64,000 bases of DNA, taken from the NCBI RefSeq assembly GCF_019443105.1, contig NZ_JAHZIJ010000006.1, forward strand, positions 1-64,000, given 5' to 3'. The notes beneath the pieces were generated by a model, which searched no databases, was not told the DNA's origin, and was given only the letters and a program-made list of their open reading frames with translations. Below, in pieces: positions 8,832 through 17,095 of the stretch. Every line of letters begins with the position of its first letter. Within the stretch, counting starts at the first letter, position 1. The position numbers were made by a program, and so were the translations under genes. The DNA is from Paenibacillus oenotherae. GTDB lineage: Bacteria; Bacillota; Bacilli; Paenibacillales; Paenibacillaceae.

Positions 8832-9907
8832 TCCTTAGGGCGATCGATCGCCTCGGCCATCGTTCTATCTGTCAAATGAGCGTAAATCTGGGTCGTCTCG
8901 GGAGAGGCGTGGCCGAGTTGCTCCTGTGTCTTGTACAGATCGTTGCGCAAGTAATAGTCAGTCGCAAATGAATGCCGCAGCTTATGTACAGACAGAAAAG
9001 GCTTGCCGAACCGTTTGGCGTACTTGATCACCATCTCTTGAATGGCACGCTTGGTCATACGGGAGCCTTCTTTCTTCCCATTGGCAATGGCGAGGAAGAG
9101 GGCTTTTTCCTTCTTCGGCGCTTTGTAGTGATTATCGCGCAGCGACAGGTATTGCTGAAGATCATGAGTGGCTTCCTGGCGAAAATATACCGGTGTCTTG
9201 AACGTATCGTCATTCTTGCCTTTGCGGTACACATACAGAAGCCTCTTCTTCAGATCGAGATCGTCGATATTCATATTGACCAGCTCTGACACACGCAGCC
9301 CGGAGTTCAAGATCAGGCTAATAATACAGGTATCGCGAATCCGGTTCTGCATGTATGCGTATAATGCTTGCTTGTTCTTGGCTACCTCGGTGCCATAATC
9401 CTCCTGGATAAAGCGGATAAATTCGTCAATCTCCTGCTCCTGCAGCAGCTTGCCCTCCAGCTTGGCTGCCGTATCCTTGGGCTTGTGCGTTCGTTTGATG
9501 GATACCTTCGCCATAACATTGCGCTTCAGCAGCGGATAGAAATCCTCATCCTCGGCAATCTGGCTCAAGTAATGAAACAACGAGCGAAGAGAGGAGAGCT
9601 TGCGTGAGATCGTTGTTCGGCTGTTCGTATGAACTTGGCGCGTAGCCAGGAACATTCTGAACGTATCGATGCTATCCATATGGAGCTTCTCAAGCTCCTC
9701 CAGCTTGACATCCTTAATAGACGGACCTTGCGACAGCCCCTCAGCCAGCAGCCAGGAGAGAAAGGTTTCATAATCACGGACATATTCGAGCAGGGAGGAG
9801 GGTGACAAGTCAGGCAGCTTGAACTGAATGAACTTCTCCACATACCATGGCATTGTCGGTGTTTTGAGATCGAGCTCTTGACGGTCTTTGACCTTGATGA
9901 TATTCAA
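8828..9907 (-). CDS. xerS: Tyrosine recombinase, XerS type
   Basis: A 359-residue phage-integrase-family recombinase. A SAM-like DNA-binding N-terminal domain (residues ~15-120) is followed by the catalytic domain with Arg205 (NSGLRVSELV), Lys231 (YRKGKN), His308/Arg311 (SVHKLRHSF), His333 (QLGHASPETT) and Tyr342 (IYAHL). The length and the N terminus match XerS, the single recombinase that resolves chromosome dimers in streptococci, with relatives in some Bacillota. The start is a TTG with GGGGTGA upstream. Integrases of mobile elements are close relatives, but no other integration genes or att sites are adjacent. Confidence 0.85.
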   Translation of the reverse strand: MNIIKVKDRQELDLKTPTMPWYVEKFIQFKLPDLSPSSLLEYVRDYETFLSWLLAEGLSQGPSIKDVKLEELEKLHMDSIDTFRMFLATRQVHTNSRTTISRKLSSLRSLFHYLSQIAEDEDFYPLLKRNVMAKVSIKRTHKPKDTAAKLEGKLLQEQEIDEFIRFIQEDYGTEVAKNKQALYAYMQNRIRDTCIISLILNSGLRVSELVNMNIDDLDLKKRLLYVYRKGKNDDTFKTPVYFRQEATHDLQQYLSLRDNHYKAPKKEKALFLAIANGKKEGSRMTKRAIQEMVIKYAKRFGKPFLSVHKLRHSFATDYYLRNDLYKTQEQLGHASPETTQIYAHLTDRTMAEAIDRPKD

Positions 9908-10004
9908 TGGAGATTCACCCCGCAGATGGAAATTGGTTATAAGTTGGACATCTAGGAAAGAACAAAGGGCCGCAATGCTGGGAAATGTTCTTTCGATCGC
10001 TGTT

Positions 10005-10050
10005 GTTCCCGGATTTCTTGAATATAAGTCTATGGTGGAATTCCGGAAAC
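10005..10050. repeat. Inverted repeat upstream of xerS
   Basis: Arms 10005-10019 (GTTCCCGGATTTCTT) and 10036-10050, whose reverse complement is GTTTCCGGAATTCCA, match at 11 of 15 positions around a 16-base spacer. They lie about 100-140 bp before xerS. The spacer is too long for a classical Xer core, so a regulatory role is as likely as recombination. 9908-10272 otherwise holds only the dyad at 10134. Confidence 0.35.
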
Positions 10051-10133
10051 AAAGGCGAGCGCTGGCGCTTCTTCAGAATCATTTCCCTGCTTCGCTCTGT
10101 TGTTCTTTCTCTATGAAGCCTTATAGAGGTAAA

Positions 10134-10161
10134 AGGTGACATAATCAATATTATGTAAACT
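10134..10161. promoter_or_regulatory. 28-bp dyad, copy 2 (between serpin gene and xerS)
   Basis: AGGTGACATAA, TCAATA, TTATGTAAACT: the same 11-6-11 layout and an identical right arm to the copy at 7577. It lies 227 bp upstream of xerS and 112 bp past the serpin stop. Confidence 0.5.
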
Positions 10162-10272
10162 CATTGATTGATGATTGATTGGTGATTTTATGGATCATGC
10201 AGCACACTTTCTATTGTAGAACAGTACCCTTAGCGAAGTAAATAGCGATATGGAACTAGTGTTCGCAATATA

Positions 10273-11508
10273 TTATTGAAGAGGATTCATAATCGAGCCC
10301 ATAAAGGCAATCATTCCGGTCGTCTTCTCTTCGATAGCGAAGAAGAACGGCCTGTCGAACGTCATAGCAATCGAGCTGGATATGCCAGACAGTTCTTTAA
10401 ACTCAGATGATGAGACTGCTGCCGCTGTCGTCCCTGTCTCGGACACTTCGATGAAGGCCTTGTGCATGACATTATCGAGATAAATATTGGGCGGTATTGG
10501 AGCTATTCCGGAGAAATCCGCATCCTCCCGGTCGAAGGCAGTCTCCATTCCCATCGCTTGGAGAGTATCCTTCATCTTGAGCTGAAATTCAACCTTGAAA
10601 CGGGGCAGGCCGAGCTTGACAGTGCTTGTCTGGAACCCTTCTCTCCAGCTCGACAAATCTTTCAACCATTTCTCCTGCACCTCTGATAATTCGATCCCAT
10701 CATTGGGCAGCACCAAGATCATATTCCAATTCTCATTAACATAAGCCAGCCTGATCGCCTGGAAGGCTTCGGCTTTCAGGTAGGGGAACTCTTTAGTCTG
10801 CTCCATCATGGGTACCGTTATACTTGATCCATCCAGCAGGCGGAATGGCTGGTCGGTCGTATCCATCCTCAGAAATTTATGGCGCCAGTCCCCCTTGAAG
10901 TAGAGGGCATTGATGAGAAACATAAGGGTATTCTGATCGATCGGATCCTCAATAATATGGCTGATCTTCTCCCCGGTAGCCTCCTTGACCCAATTATTAA
11001 TGGCATTAACTGAAGAGGGGGTATCAAAATCAAGCTCGGAAACGAGAGCGTTATAATGCTGCTCATTGCTGGCTTTGAAATCTTTATAGACGTTGCTTCC
11101 CGCTCTGATCCAGAGGGAGTTCGCAATCGATAGCTCGATATCGGCACTGCTGTCCTCAAGCTTCGACATCAGCTCCTTATTGCCGCTGTTTCTTATCTCA
11201 GAGGCAATATCCCCAACCTGCATAATCGTCTGCATTTCGTCCAAGGTGCCGCCTTTGGCGCCATTCATCGTCATCGATAAGGCCATGGCCATACTCAGCG
11301 GCGATAGAACAACATTATGGCTCGCATCAGCCGCCGCCTCCAGGTACATGTCCATGCCAAAACTGTTATAGGCTTCGATTGGACTGGCGTGCTGCTGCGC
11401 GCGTGCAGGGTCAATTGCTTGCTTCTCTTCACCGCAAGCGGAAGCCGAAAGCAGAAGCAGTATTGAGGCAAGCAGAAGAAAGGTGTTGCGACAGGCATAA
11501 TAAAACAC
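10273..11508 (-). CDS. Serpin-family lipoprotein (putative protease inhibitor)
   Basis: A 411-residue serpin, a family of suicide inhibitors of serine or cysteine proteases. A lipoprotein signal (hydrophobic residues ~9-24, lipobox ending SASAC) predicts lipid anchoring on the outer face. NVVLSPLSMAMALSMTMNGA and FLINALYFKGDWRHKF are core serpin motifs. The reactive-centre loop hinge EVSETGTTAAAVSS keeps the small residues needed for loop insertion, so the protein is probably inhibitory. The closing DRPFFFAIEEKTTGMIAFMG is conserved. GTG start with AGGGGGA upstream. A dyad lies in its divergent promoter with lacI. The target protease is unknown. Confidence 0.9.
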   Translation of the reverse strand: MFYYACRNTFLLLASILLLLSASACGEEKQAIDPARAQQHASPIEAYNSFGMDMYLEAAADASHNVVLSPLSMAMALSMTMNGAKGGTLDEMQTIMQVGDIASEIRNSGNKELMSKLEDSSADIELSIANSLWIRAGSNVYKDFKASNEQHYNALVSELDFDTPSSVNAINNWVKEATGEKISHIIEDPIDQNTLMFLINALYFKGDWRHKFLRMDTTDQPFRLLDGSSITVPMMEQTKEFPYLKAEAFQAIRLAYVNENWNMILVLPNDGIELSEVQEKWLKDLSSWREGFQTSTVKLGLPRFKVEFQLKMKDTLQAMGMETAFDREDADFSGIAPIPPNIYLDNVMHKAFIEVSETGTTAAAVSSSEFKELSGISSSIAMTFDRPFFFAIEEKTTGMIAFMGSIMNPLQ

Positions 11509-11646
11509 GAATGTTCCCCCTATTATGTAATTGAATCTCGGCTTGCTGGCCGCCTATCTGGGCAGGGTTACAAGTCTTTATTAACGGACATACTTTTGAC
11601 GCAGCACTTTATTCTTTTGTTGCAACAGCAAAACAACCGTGAATCA

Positions 11647-11674
11647 AGGTGACATAACTTTAAATATGTAAACT
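11647..11674. promoter_or_regulatory. 28-bp dyad, copy 3 (serpin-lacI divergent promoter)
   Basis: AGGTGACATAA, CTTTAA, ATATGTAAACT. The left arm is identical to copy 2 and the right arm differs from the others by one base. It lies 139 bp from the serpin start and 131 bp from the lacI start. Confidence 0.5.
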
Positions 11675-11804
11675 TATAAATTTTCACTCTGGATATAAAT
11701 ATGTTAGAATCAAGTATTACTGATTTCTACCCTGCCGATAGTTGACTAACGCGCGCTCAATGGAGCCTAGTAGATATCCTTCACAGAACCGGAGAAGAGA
11801 CAGT

Positions 11805-12728
11805 ATGAAGAAAATTACGATGAAAGATATCGCAAAAGAGATTAATATGTCGGTTGCTACTGTCAGCTATGTGCTGAATAATGTGAAGAACCAGACGATC
11901 CCCGAGGAAACGCGGAGGCTTGTGCTGGAGACGGCCAGCAGAATGAATTATGTGCCTAATCTGGCGGCCAGATCGTTAGTCAAGAGCAAGACGGGATTGA
12001 TCGGGCTGCTTATCTCGGCAGAAAGCGGAGCAGGCGCATGGAGACCGTTCAGCTATGCCTCATTCCTGAGCAAGCTTGAGAAGCTGTGGTCGGAGCAGGG
12101 CTATCATATTCTCGTTTCGACGATAGATCAGAATGACCCTCGTCTGCATATTATTTTAGAAAGAAATTTGGATGGGGTATACATCGCAGGTGTGCAGACC
12201 AAAGCCTTTTATCAAATATCCCGGCATTTCACTGTTGGTGTTCCAGCTGTGATTGTTGATAGTCTGATCGATGATAATCTCTTCCACAAAATCGTGCCGG
12301 ATCTCCCCAGAGCTATTAGCAGGGCTGCTGGAATGATGGATGGAGAGATCTCATTTCTCATTACAGACAATTATAACAATGAAGAGATCATGCAAATTAT
12401 TCGCAGCTCCAGCGGGTTGGATGAGCAGCATATTCATGTGGCGAAGAATGAAGAAGGAGTGGCTCGTTTTTTGAGCCGGCATCCTGAAGGCAGAGGCATA
12501 ATCATTAATGAATTTATCGCCGCGATGGCGGCCAGTTATATGGATCCTCGGCGGGTTGCAGTGGTGTGTACGGCGGACTGCCCGCATGTTGTTCCGATCG
12601 GCGCCCGGAAGATCACGTTCGAGGGAAAGGCGGAGTGTGCCTTTGATATTATGAACAAGCATCTTACGGGCTATCGATTCGATGATTCCGAGAAGACGAT
12701 CTGGATTGAACCATGCCAGGACAACTAG
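11805..12728 (+). CDS. LacI family transcriptional regulator
   Basis: A 307-residue regulator starting MKKITMKDIAKEINMSVATV, a canonical LacI helix-turn-helix followed by the hinge PNLAARSLVKSKTGLIGLLI. The effector domain (residues ~60-300) is shorter and more diverged than usual for sugar sensors, with RGIIINEFIAAMAASYM and a late region GARKITFEGKAECAFDIMNK. The start at 11805 has GGAGAAGAG upstream; the longer frame from 11742 lacks a site. A LacI-type operator at 13728, before the sugar-binding-type gene, is a plausible target. The effector is unknown. Confidence 0.85.
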   Translation: MKKITMKDIAKEINMSVATVSYVLNNVKNQTIPEETRRLVLETASRMNYVPNLAARSLVKSKTGLIGLLISAESGAGAWRPFSYASFLSKLEKLWSEQGYHILVSTIDQNDPRLHIILERNLDGVYIAGVQTKAFYQISRHFTVGVPAVIVDSLIDDNLFHKIVPDLPRAISRAAGMMDGEISFLITDNYNNEEIMQIIRSSSGLDEQHIHVAKNEEGVARFLSRHPEGRGIIINEFIAAMAASYMDPRRVAVVCTADCPHVVPIGARKITFEGKAECAFDIMNKHLTGYRFDDSEKTIWIEPCQDN

Positions 12729-12835
12729 GACCGATTGCGCATACGAGGACAGGATCTTTTTTTCAACGACAGTGATCCATCTTGCTTTTCTCGTATTTAT
12801 ACCGAATAAATAGCAGTTTATTCATTATTTCATGG

Positions 12836-12841
12836 TATAAT
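12836..12841 (+). promoter_or_regulatory. Candidate -10 box for the DedA-family gene
   Basis: TATAAT with an upstream TTTATT at roughly 17-base spacing, in the 251-bp gap before 12980. The -35 is weak, so this is tentative. Confidence 0.3.
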
Positions 12842-12979
12842 ATAACTGATTTGATGATAGGATGGATTCCCGACTTAGGTCTAGATAATATTACCGACGA
12901 TAGTCTATTTGGAGTTTTAGCCAAAATGTCCTACAATATATAGAGACGGACTTTAGATTGACCAGAAGGAGTAGGCGCA

Positions 12980-13594
12980 ATGTTTCAGAAGATCATAGAC
13001 TTTCTAGAGAATTTTGGAGTATGGGGACTGTTCATTCATTCTATTGCAGACGCAATTATATTTCCGGTTCCTGCATTTTTTACTCAAGTATCATTGAGCG
13101 TTGTGAATCCTTCCTCCGCAATTTGGCTTGCTACCGCTGGTTTTATCGGTTGTCTGCTAGGCACGCCGGTTGGCTACTATATCGGTAAAGTACTAGGCAA
13201 ATCCATCCTCTACCGCTTTCTCAAGAAAGAATGGATCGATTCCGCTACGAATTTGTTTAAGAAGAACGGCGAGGCAGCTATTCTTATCGGTTCATTCACA
13301 CCTATTCCGTTCAAAGTGTTTACGATTCTATCAGGCTCGCTTGCTTTCCCGCTTTGGAAGCTGATTGTATATGCCGCTATTGGCAGGGCGATCAAGTTTT
13401 ATGCCATCGGATTATTATTCTATTACTACGGCCGGGCGGCAAAGGGCATGGTGCATGAGGTCTCCACTTATATTTTCCTGATCGGTGTGCCTGTCTTGAT
13501 CATTGGGTTACTAATTAAGCGGAAATACGGGAAGAAAAAGCAGGAAGCCGAGTCCGGCCAGAATGTCACGCTGGATAGCACACCATCTGAATAA
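12980..13594 (+). CDS. DedA/YqaA-family membrane protein
   Basis: A 204-residue membrane protein of the DedA/VTT superfamily. Visible features are the reentrant-like FGVWGLFIHSIADAIIFPVP, GFIGCLLGTPVGYYIGKVLG, the conserved FTPIPFKVFTILSGSLAFPL and C-terminal helices ending in a basic, polar tail. DedA proteins move or flip lipids and support envelope homeostasis. AGAAGGAG lies upstream of the ATG. It is followed by a terminator and stands alone. It is a second, more diverged member besides the gene at 6919. Confidence 0.85.
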   Translation: MFQKIIDFLENFGVWGLFIHSIADAIIFPVPAFFTQVSLSVVNPSSAIWLATAGFIGCLLGTPVGYYIGKVLGKSILYRFLKKEWIDSATNLFKKNGEAAILIGSFTPIPFKVFTILSGSLAFPLWKLIVYAAIGRAIKFYAIGLLFYYYGRAAKGMVHEVSTYIFLIGVPVLIIGLLIKRKYGKKKQEAESGQNVTLDSTPSE

Positions 13595-13613
13595 TCGACA
13601 TGAAATGATAGAG

Positions 13614-13658
13614 GAAGCCGTCTATGGATAATAGATCCATTCGACAGCTTCTTTTTTT
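13614..13658 (+). terminator. Terminator after the DedA-family gene
   Basis: GAAGCCGTC (13614-13622) pairs with GACAGCTTC (13643-13651) with one mismatch, followed by seven T. Confidence 0.65.
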
Positions 13659-13727
13659 GGCCAAATTTCCGCAAAAGAGGCCATTTCTTTACATGGATAT
13701 CTTCGCCATGTTATATTTTTGCCATAT

Positions 13728-13747
13728 ACGTGCAAACGTTTGTGCGT
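13728..13747. promoter_or_regulatory. LacI-type operator before the solute-binding gene
   Basis: The 20-bp ACGTGCAAACGTTTGTGCGT is palindromic at 16 of 20 positions with the central CG typical of LacI/CcpA-family operators. It lies 120 bp before the start at 13867. It could be read by the LacI protein at 11805 or as a cre-like site. Confidence 0.5.
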
Positions 13748-13866
13748 GTAGAGAGCTGCAAGAGAGGAGGGAGTGCTTCAATTACTGGAAGGAGCAGACA
13801 AGAAACTTTATCGATTGGAGAGTCGGTAACAGCTGCTGTAAAAATTGCATAGGAGGCTAGAGAGAG

Positions 13867-15006
13867 ATGGGAGAAACAGAAAAAAATAAAGAACTGGTTA
13901 TTTGGCATGAATTTGACGGGCCTGGTGACACATCGATCGAAGTACTGGAAGAGATTTGCCGCTTATATGGAGAACGCAACGGCGTTAATGTTATCTCCGA
14001 GGTTATGGGCATTCAGGAGCTTGGCGAACGGTTAGTCGCAATCGAGCGGACAGGTGTCGGGCCGCATATGGCATTTGTCCCGGCGGATATGGTCGTATTC
14101 AAAGAGAAAGCACGACTATCGGAAGCCCCTGTTGAATTGTTCTCAGCTGAACTGGGCGAGAACGTGCGCTCATCCATGACAATGGAGGGTACATCGTATG
14201 GTGTTCCTATTCTGACAGGCAATCATCTCGTTCTTTATTATAATAAGGATATTTTGCCGCAGCCGCCTGTATCGTGGGAGGAAGTTGAGCAATTATCGGA
14301 TGAGCTGAAACAAAGAGGAATTAAGCCGATTGGCGGAGATATGAGTCAATCCTATTGGTTTATGCCGTTCTTCACAGCATTCGGCGGTTGGCCGATTAAG
14401 GATGGCAAGGCGGATCTGACGAATGAGAGCATGAGATCGGCATTGCAATTCGTGAGAAACAAGATTGACCAAGGAATACTGGCTAATCTTGACGGCTCTA
14501 CTGCACTGCTGGAGCAATTTATTGACGGAGAGATCGGCGCTATTATTTGTGGAGAATGGATTTTCAACTATTTGGACAGAAGGATGGGCCAGAAGCTGGG
14601 CGTAGCCAAGCTGCCGGATATCGGAGGGAAACCGTCCCTGCCGCTGAATTCTTCGATTGGGCTTATCTATCCCAATGAATCACTGGATTCCGAGACACGA
14701 GAGTTAATATTATCGTTTACACGCTTTATGCTGAGCGAGGAATGCCAGATGAAGTGGGCGGAGCAAGTACAGCGCATACCGACGAATAGTGCCGTACAAC
14801 GCAATCTGCTGGAGAAGGGCTCGCCAAACAAGCAATCCATTCTTTCGCTGCTGGAATTCAGCCGCACGATGCCGATCCACCCCAATATGATTGCCATCTG
14901 GGCGTCGATTGGTGCCGGACTTGACGTGCTTCAGCAGAATTCTTCAGAGGATGCGTTCAATGCGATTGTAAAGAAAGAGGAAGCCAACCATATAGAAGTT
15001 AGATAG
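13867..15006 (+). CDS. Extracellular-type solute-binding protein without signal peptide
   Basis: A 379-residue protein of the family 1 sugar-binding proteins (MalE-like). It shows ELVIWHEFDGPG at the start, VPILTGNHLVLYYNKDI, GEIGAIICGEWIF, and a tail with INPNSAVQ-like IPTNSAVQRN. Family members normally sit outside the membrane and hand sugar to an ABC importer. Here the frame is closed by a TAG at 13858-13860, six bases before the ATG, and the N terminus is charged, so the protein should remain in the cytosol. GGAGGC lies upstream. No permease genes are adjacent; instead glycogen synthase follows after 44 bp. I infer a cytosolic glucan-binding or sensing role linked to glycogen. Confidence 0.82.
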   Translation: MGETEKNKELVIWHEFDGPGDTSIEVLEEICRLYGERNGVNVISEVMGIQELGERLVAIERTGVGPHMAFVPADMVVFKEKARLSEAPVELFSAELGENVRSSMTMEGTSYGVPILTGNHLVLYYNKDILPQPPVSWEEVEQLSDELKQRGIKPIGGDMSQSYWFMPFFTAFGGWPIKDGKADLTNESMRSALQFVRNKIDQGILANLDGSTALLEQFIDGEIGAIICGEWIFNYLDRRMGQKLGVAKLPDIGGKPSLPLNSSIGLIYPNESLDSETRELILSFTRFMLSEECQMKWAEQVQRIPTNSAVQRNLLEKGSPNKQSILSLLEFSRTMPIHPNMIAIWASIGAGLDVLQQNSSEDAFNAIVKKEEANHIEVR

Positions 15007-15050
15007 TTATACAGACAAGGGGGTCAATTACGGGGAAGGATTGAAAACAC

Positions 15051-16526
15051 ATGACGATCAAACCGGCGATATTGTTCATTTCTACTGAGGTGTTTCCTTT
15101 TGCCAAGACGGGCGGACTGGCGGATGTTTCATCCTTTTTGCCTAAGTCGCTTCGTTCACAGGGCTATGATGTACGGGTTATGATGCCTAAGTTCAAAGGT
15201 ATCGAAGAGAAGTATGGACATCAGCTCCAGGTGGTCGCGACCTTCGATATTGAGTTTGCAGGCAAGAAGTTTCAGTGCGGTGTTGAATCGATCGCTTACA
15301 ACGATAATATGATTTATTTCATTAATAATCCTTATTATTTCGATCGTGACCGAATCTATGATTATGATGATGAGATGGAGAGATTCGTCTTCTTCTGCAA
15401 GGCTGTAATGGATTGCATTCCATTCCTGGGATTCAAGCCGAATATTCTTCATTGCAATGATTGGCTGACCGGATTTGTTCCTTTTTTCTTGAAGACGCAG
15501 TATAGAGAGCTGGATTTCTATAAGGATATGAAATCGATCTTCACCATTCATGCCCTGCTCTATCAGGGGGTTTTCAACAAGAAGAATACGAAGGACTTGC
15601 TGAATCTGGAATGGGATTATTTTGTAGAGCATGGTCTCGATTATTATGATCAGGTGAATTGTATGAAAGTAGGCATCATGCTCGCAGATGTGGTCAGCAC
15701 GGTTAGTCCGAGCTACGCAGCCGAAATCAGCAAAATTTCGCCGATGAACATAGAGCCGCTCACAGAAACGCTGTTCAAACGAAGAAGGAATCTGCATGGC
15801 ATTCTGAACGGGATCGACATGGATGAGAACAATCCGGCTGCAGATCCGAGACTGTTCGCAAACTATGATGCAGATAACTTGCAAGGTAAAGCGGAGAATA
15901 AGAGAAGGCTGCAGGAGACCTTCAACCTGCCGGTCAGAGCGGATGTGCCGATCGTTGCAATCATCTCCAGGCTGGAGATTACGAAGGGCCTGTATCTGAT
16001 CGAGAAGTCATTCCATGAGATGCTAAAGGAAGACATGCAATTCGTTGTCATCGGGGACGGCATTCCTTATTATGATTATTTGTTCACGAATATCATGAAA
16101 GCTTTTCCGGACAAAATGTACTATTCCGCCTACAATGATGACATTGCTTACAAAACCTATGCAGGCGCCGACATCTTCTTGATGCCATCCTACACGGAAG
16201 CATGCGGAATCAGCCAACTGATCGGCATGCGCTATGGCACGGTGCCAATCATTCGGGAGACTGGCGGCTTGCGCGATACGGTGCAGCATTATGATGAGCG
16301 GACCGGGGAGGGAACCGGGTTTACTTTCAAATATGCTAGCCAATGGGTGATGCTGGATGCCATACGCAAGTCGATGGAGGTCTATCATAAGAAAGAGCAG
16401 TGGCATAAGCTTGTGACACGAGTTATGAAGCTGCCGGTAGGCTGGGAGAATTCGACCAAAGAATATATGAAGCTGTATGAGAATACAGCGAATATGTACA
16501 TGCAGCAAAATTTATTGTTAACATAA
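15051..16526 (+). CDS. glgA: Glycogen synthase (GT5)
   Basis: A 491-residue GT-B glycosyltransferase adding glucose from ADP-glucose to growing alpha-1,4-glucan. The start carries FISTEVFPFAKTGGLADVSS with the KTGGL substrate-binding motif. The C-terminal half has PIVAIISRLEITKG and the E-x7-E-like region PSYTEACGISQLIGMRYGT, then GGLRDTVQHYDERTGEGTGF. The length is typical. It follows the signal-less binding protein, probably in one transcript, while glgC, glgB and glgP are absent. Closest subtypes can also act as starch-synthase-like enzymes in maltose-based pathways. Confidence 0.92.
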   Translation: MTIKPAILFISTEVFPFAKTGGLADVSSFLPKSLRSQGYDVRVMMPKFKGIEEKYGHQLQVVATFDIEFAGKKFQCGVESIAYNDNMIYFINNPYYFDRDRIYDYDDEMERFVFFCKAVMDCIPFLGFKPNILHCNDWLTGFVPFFLKTQYRELDFYKDMKSIFTIHALLYQGVFNKKNTKDLLNLEWDYFVEHGLDYYDQVNCMKVGIMLADVVSTVSPSYAAEISKISPMNIEPLTETLFKRRRNLHGILNGIDMDENNPAADPRLFANYDADNLQGKAENKRRLQETFNLPVRADVPIVAIISRLEITKGLYLIEKSFHEMLKEDMQFVVIGDGIPYYDYLFTNIMKAFPDKMYYSAYNDDIAYKTYAGADIFLMPSYTEACGISQLIGMRYGTVPIIRETGGLRDTVQHYDERTGEGTGFTFKYASQWVMLDAIRKSMEVYHKKEQWHKLVTRVMKLPVGWENSTKEYMKLYENTANMYMQQNLLLT

Positions 16527-16730
16527 TATTAGTTATGTTTCCTAGTGGTATGGAGCACTAATCCTGTCGGATTAGGGTGGCTGACATGCAGAGGGATTGT
16601 CCGGGAGCCTTCGTGAAGGCGCGGATATATTGAATAAGCGGAAAGAGTTTAATGAGCGGAATAGCGGAATCTATGAGCTGTATGGAATATGTGCGGCGAT
16701 CCGCTGTTAGCGTTGAATTCGACGAACGTT

Positions 16731-16920
16731 CCTGCTAAAGTGCAGGTTTTCTCCCGTTTTGGCCTGCTGAAGAAGAAATGCCTGCCAAAGTGCAGGCATT
16801 TCCTTCATTATTGCCCTTATTGGCAGATTTCGCTCCAAAAGCCTGCATCATCGCAGGTATTTGTGCAACTTCGGCTTTTTCTGATCGGAATTCCTTCACT
16901 TACGCAGGCTTTCTGCTCCC
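16731..16920. repeat. Multi-hairpin intergenic repeat (related to 3690 and 61352)
   Basis: The segment holds successive CCTGC...GCAGG hairpins at 16731-16746, 16777-16802 (AAATGCCTGC / GCAGGCATTT) and 16842-16857. It lies in the 569-bp gap 16527-17095, which contains no convincing gene. The first part of the gap (16620-16690) also has short AGCGGAA repeats. The style resembles Paenibacillus intergenic repeats. Confidence 0.6.
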
Positions 16921-16946
16921 TGATGCCGGGAGGTGAGGTTATTTAT

Positions 16947-17013
16947 GAACAAAAGCAAAGCATCCGACCCCACTTTAAACTTCAAAAATGGTGTCGGATG
17001 CTTGCTTTTGTTC
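16947..17013. terminator. Long bidirectional hairpin after glgA
   Basis: GAACAAAAGCAAAGCATCC (from 16947) pairs with GGATGCTTGCTTTTGTTC (to 17013) over about 21 bp with one bulge. It lies between convergent glgA and the MFS gene and has T/A-rich flanks. Confidence 0.65.
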
Positions 17014-17095
17014 ATTCGGAGACTGGCCTGATCCGCTATCTCTTTGCGGGCAACTGTTAGCCAGTACAGCAATTCTCTGATAGCTTCCGTTGCTG

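Noticed and set aside
10005-10050. A dif-type Xer recombination site next to xerS
   Set aside because: Xer sites have two 11-bp arms around 6-8 bases; here the spacer is 16 bases and the arms match at only 11 of 15 positions.
13728-13747. A true CcpA cre site
   Set aside because: The site deviates from the cre consensus at the 3' conserved C; listed as a LacI-type operator without naming the binder.
13624-13860. 78-codon frame before the solute-binding gene
   Set aside because: It covers the terminator tail and the LacI-type operator, has no ribosome site, and its translation is not protein-like. It was checked as a possible missing signal peptide but ends in a stop codon just before the gene.
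15156-15884. 242-codon open frame on the minus strand
   Set aside because: It is the antisense of glgA, whose motifs are unmistakable; the translation is Ile/His-rich and has no recognisable fold.
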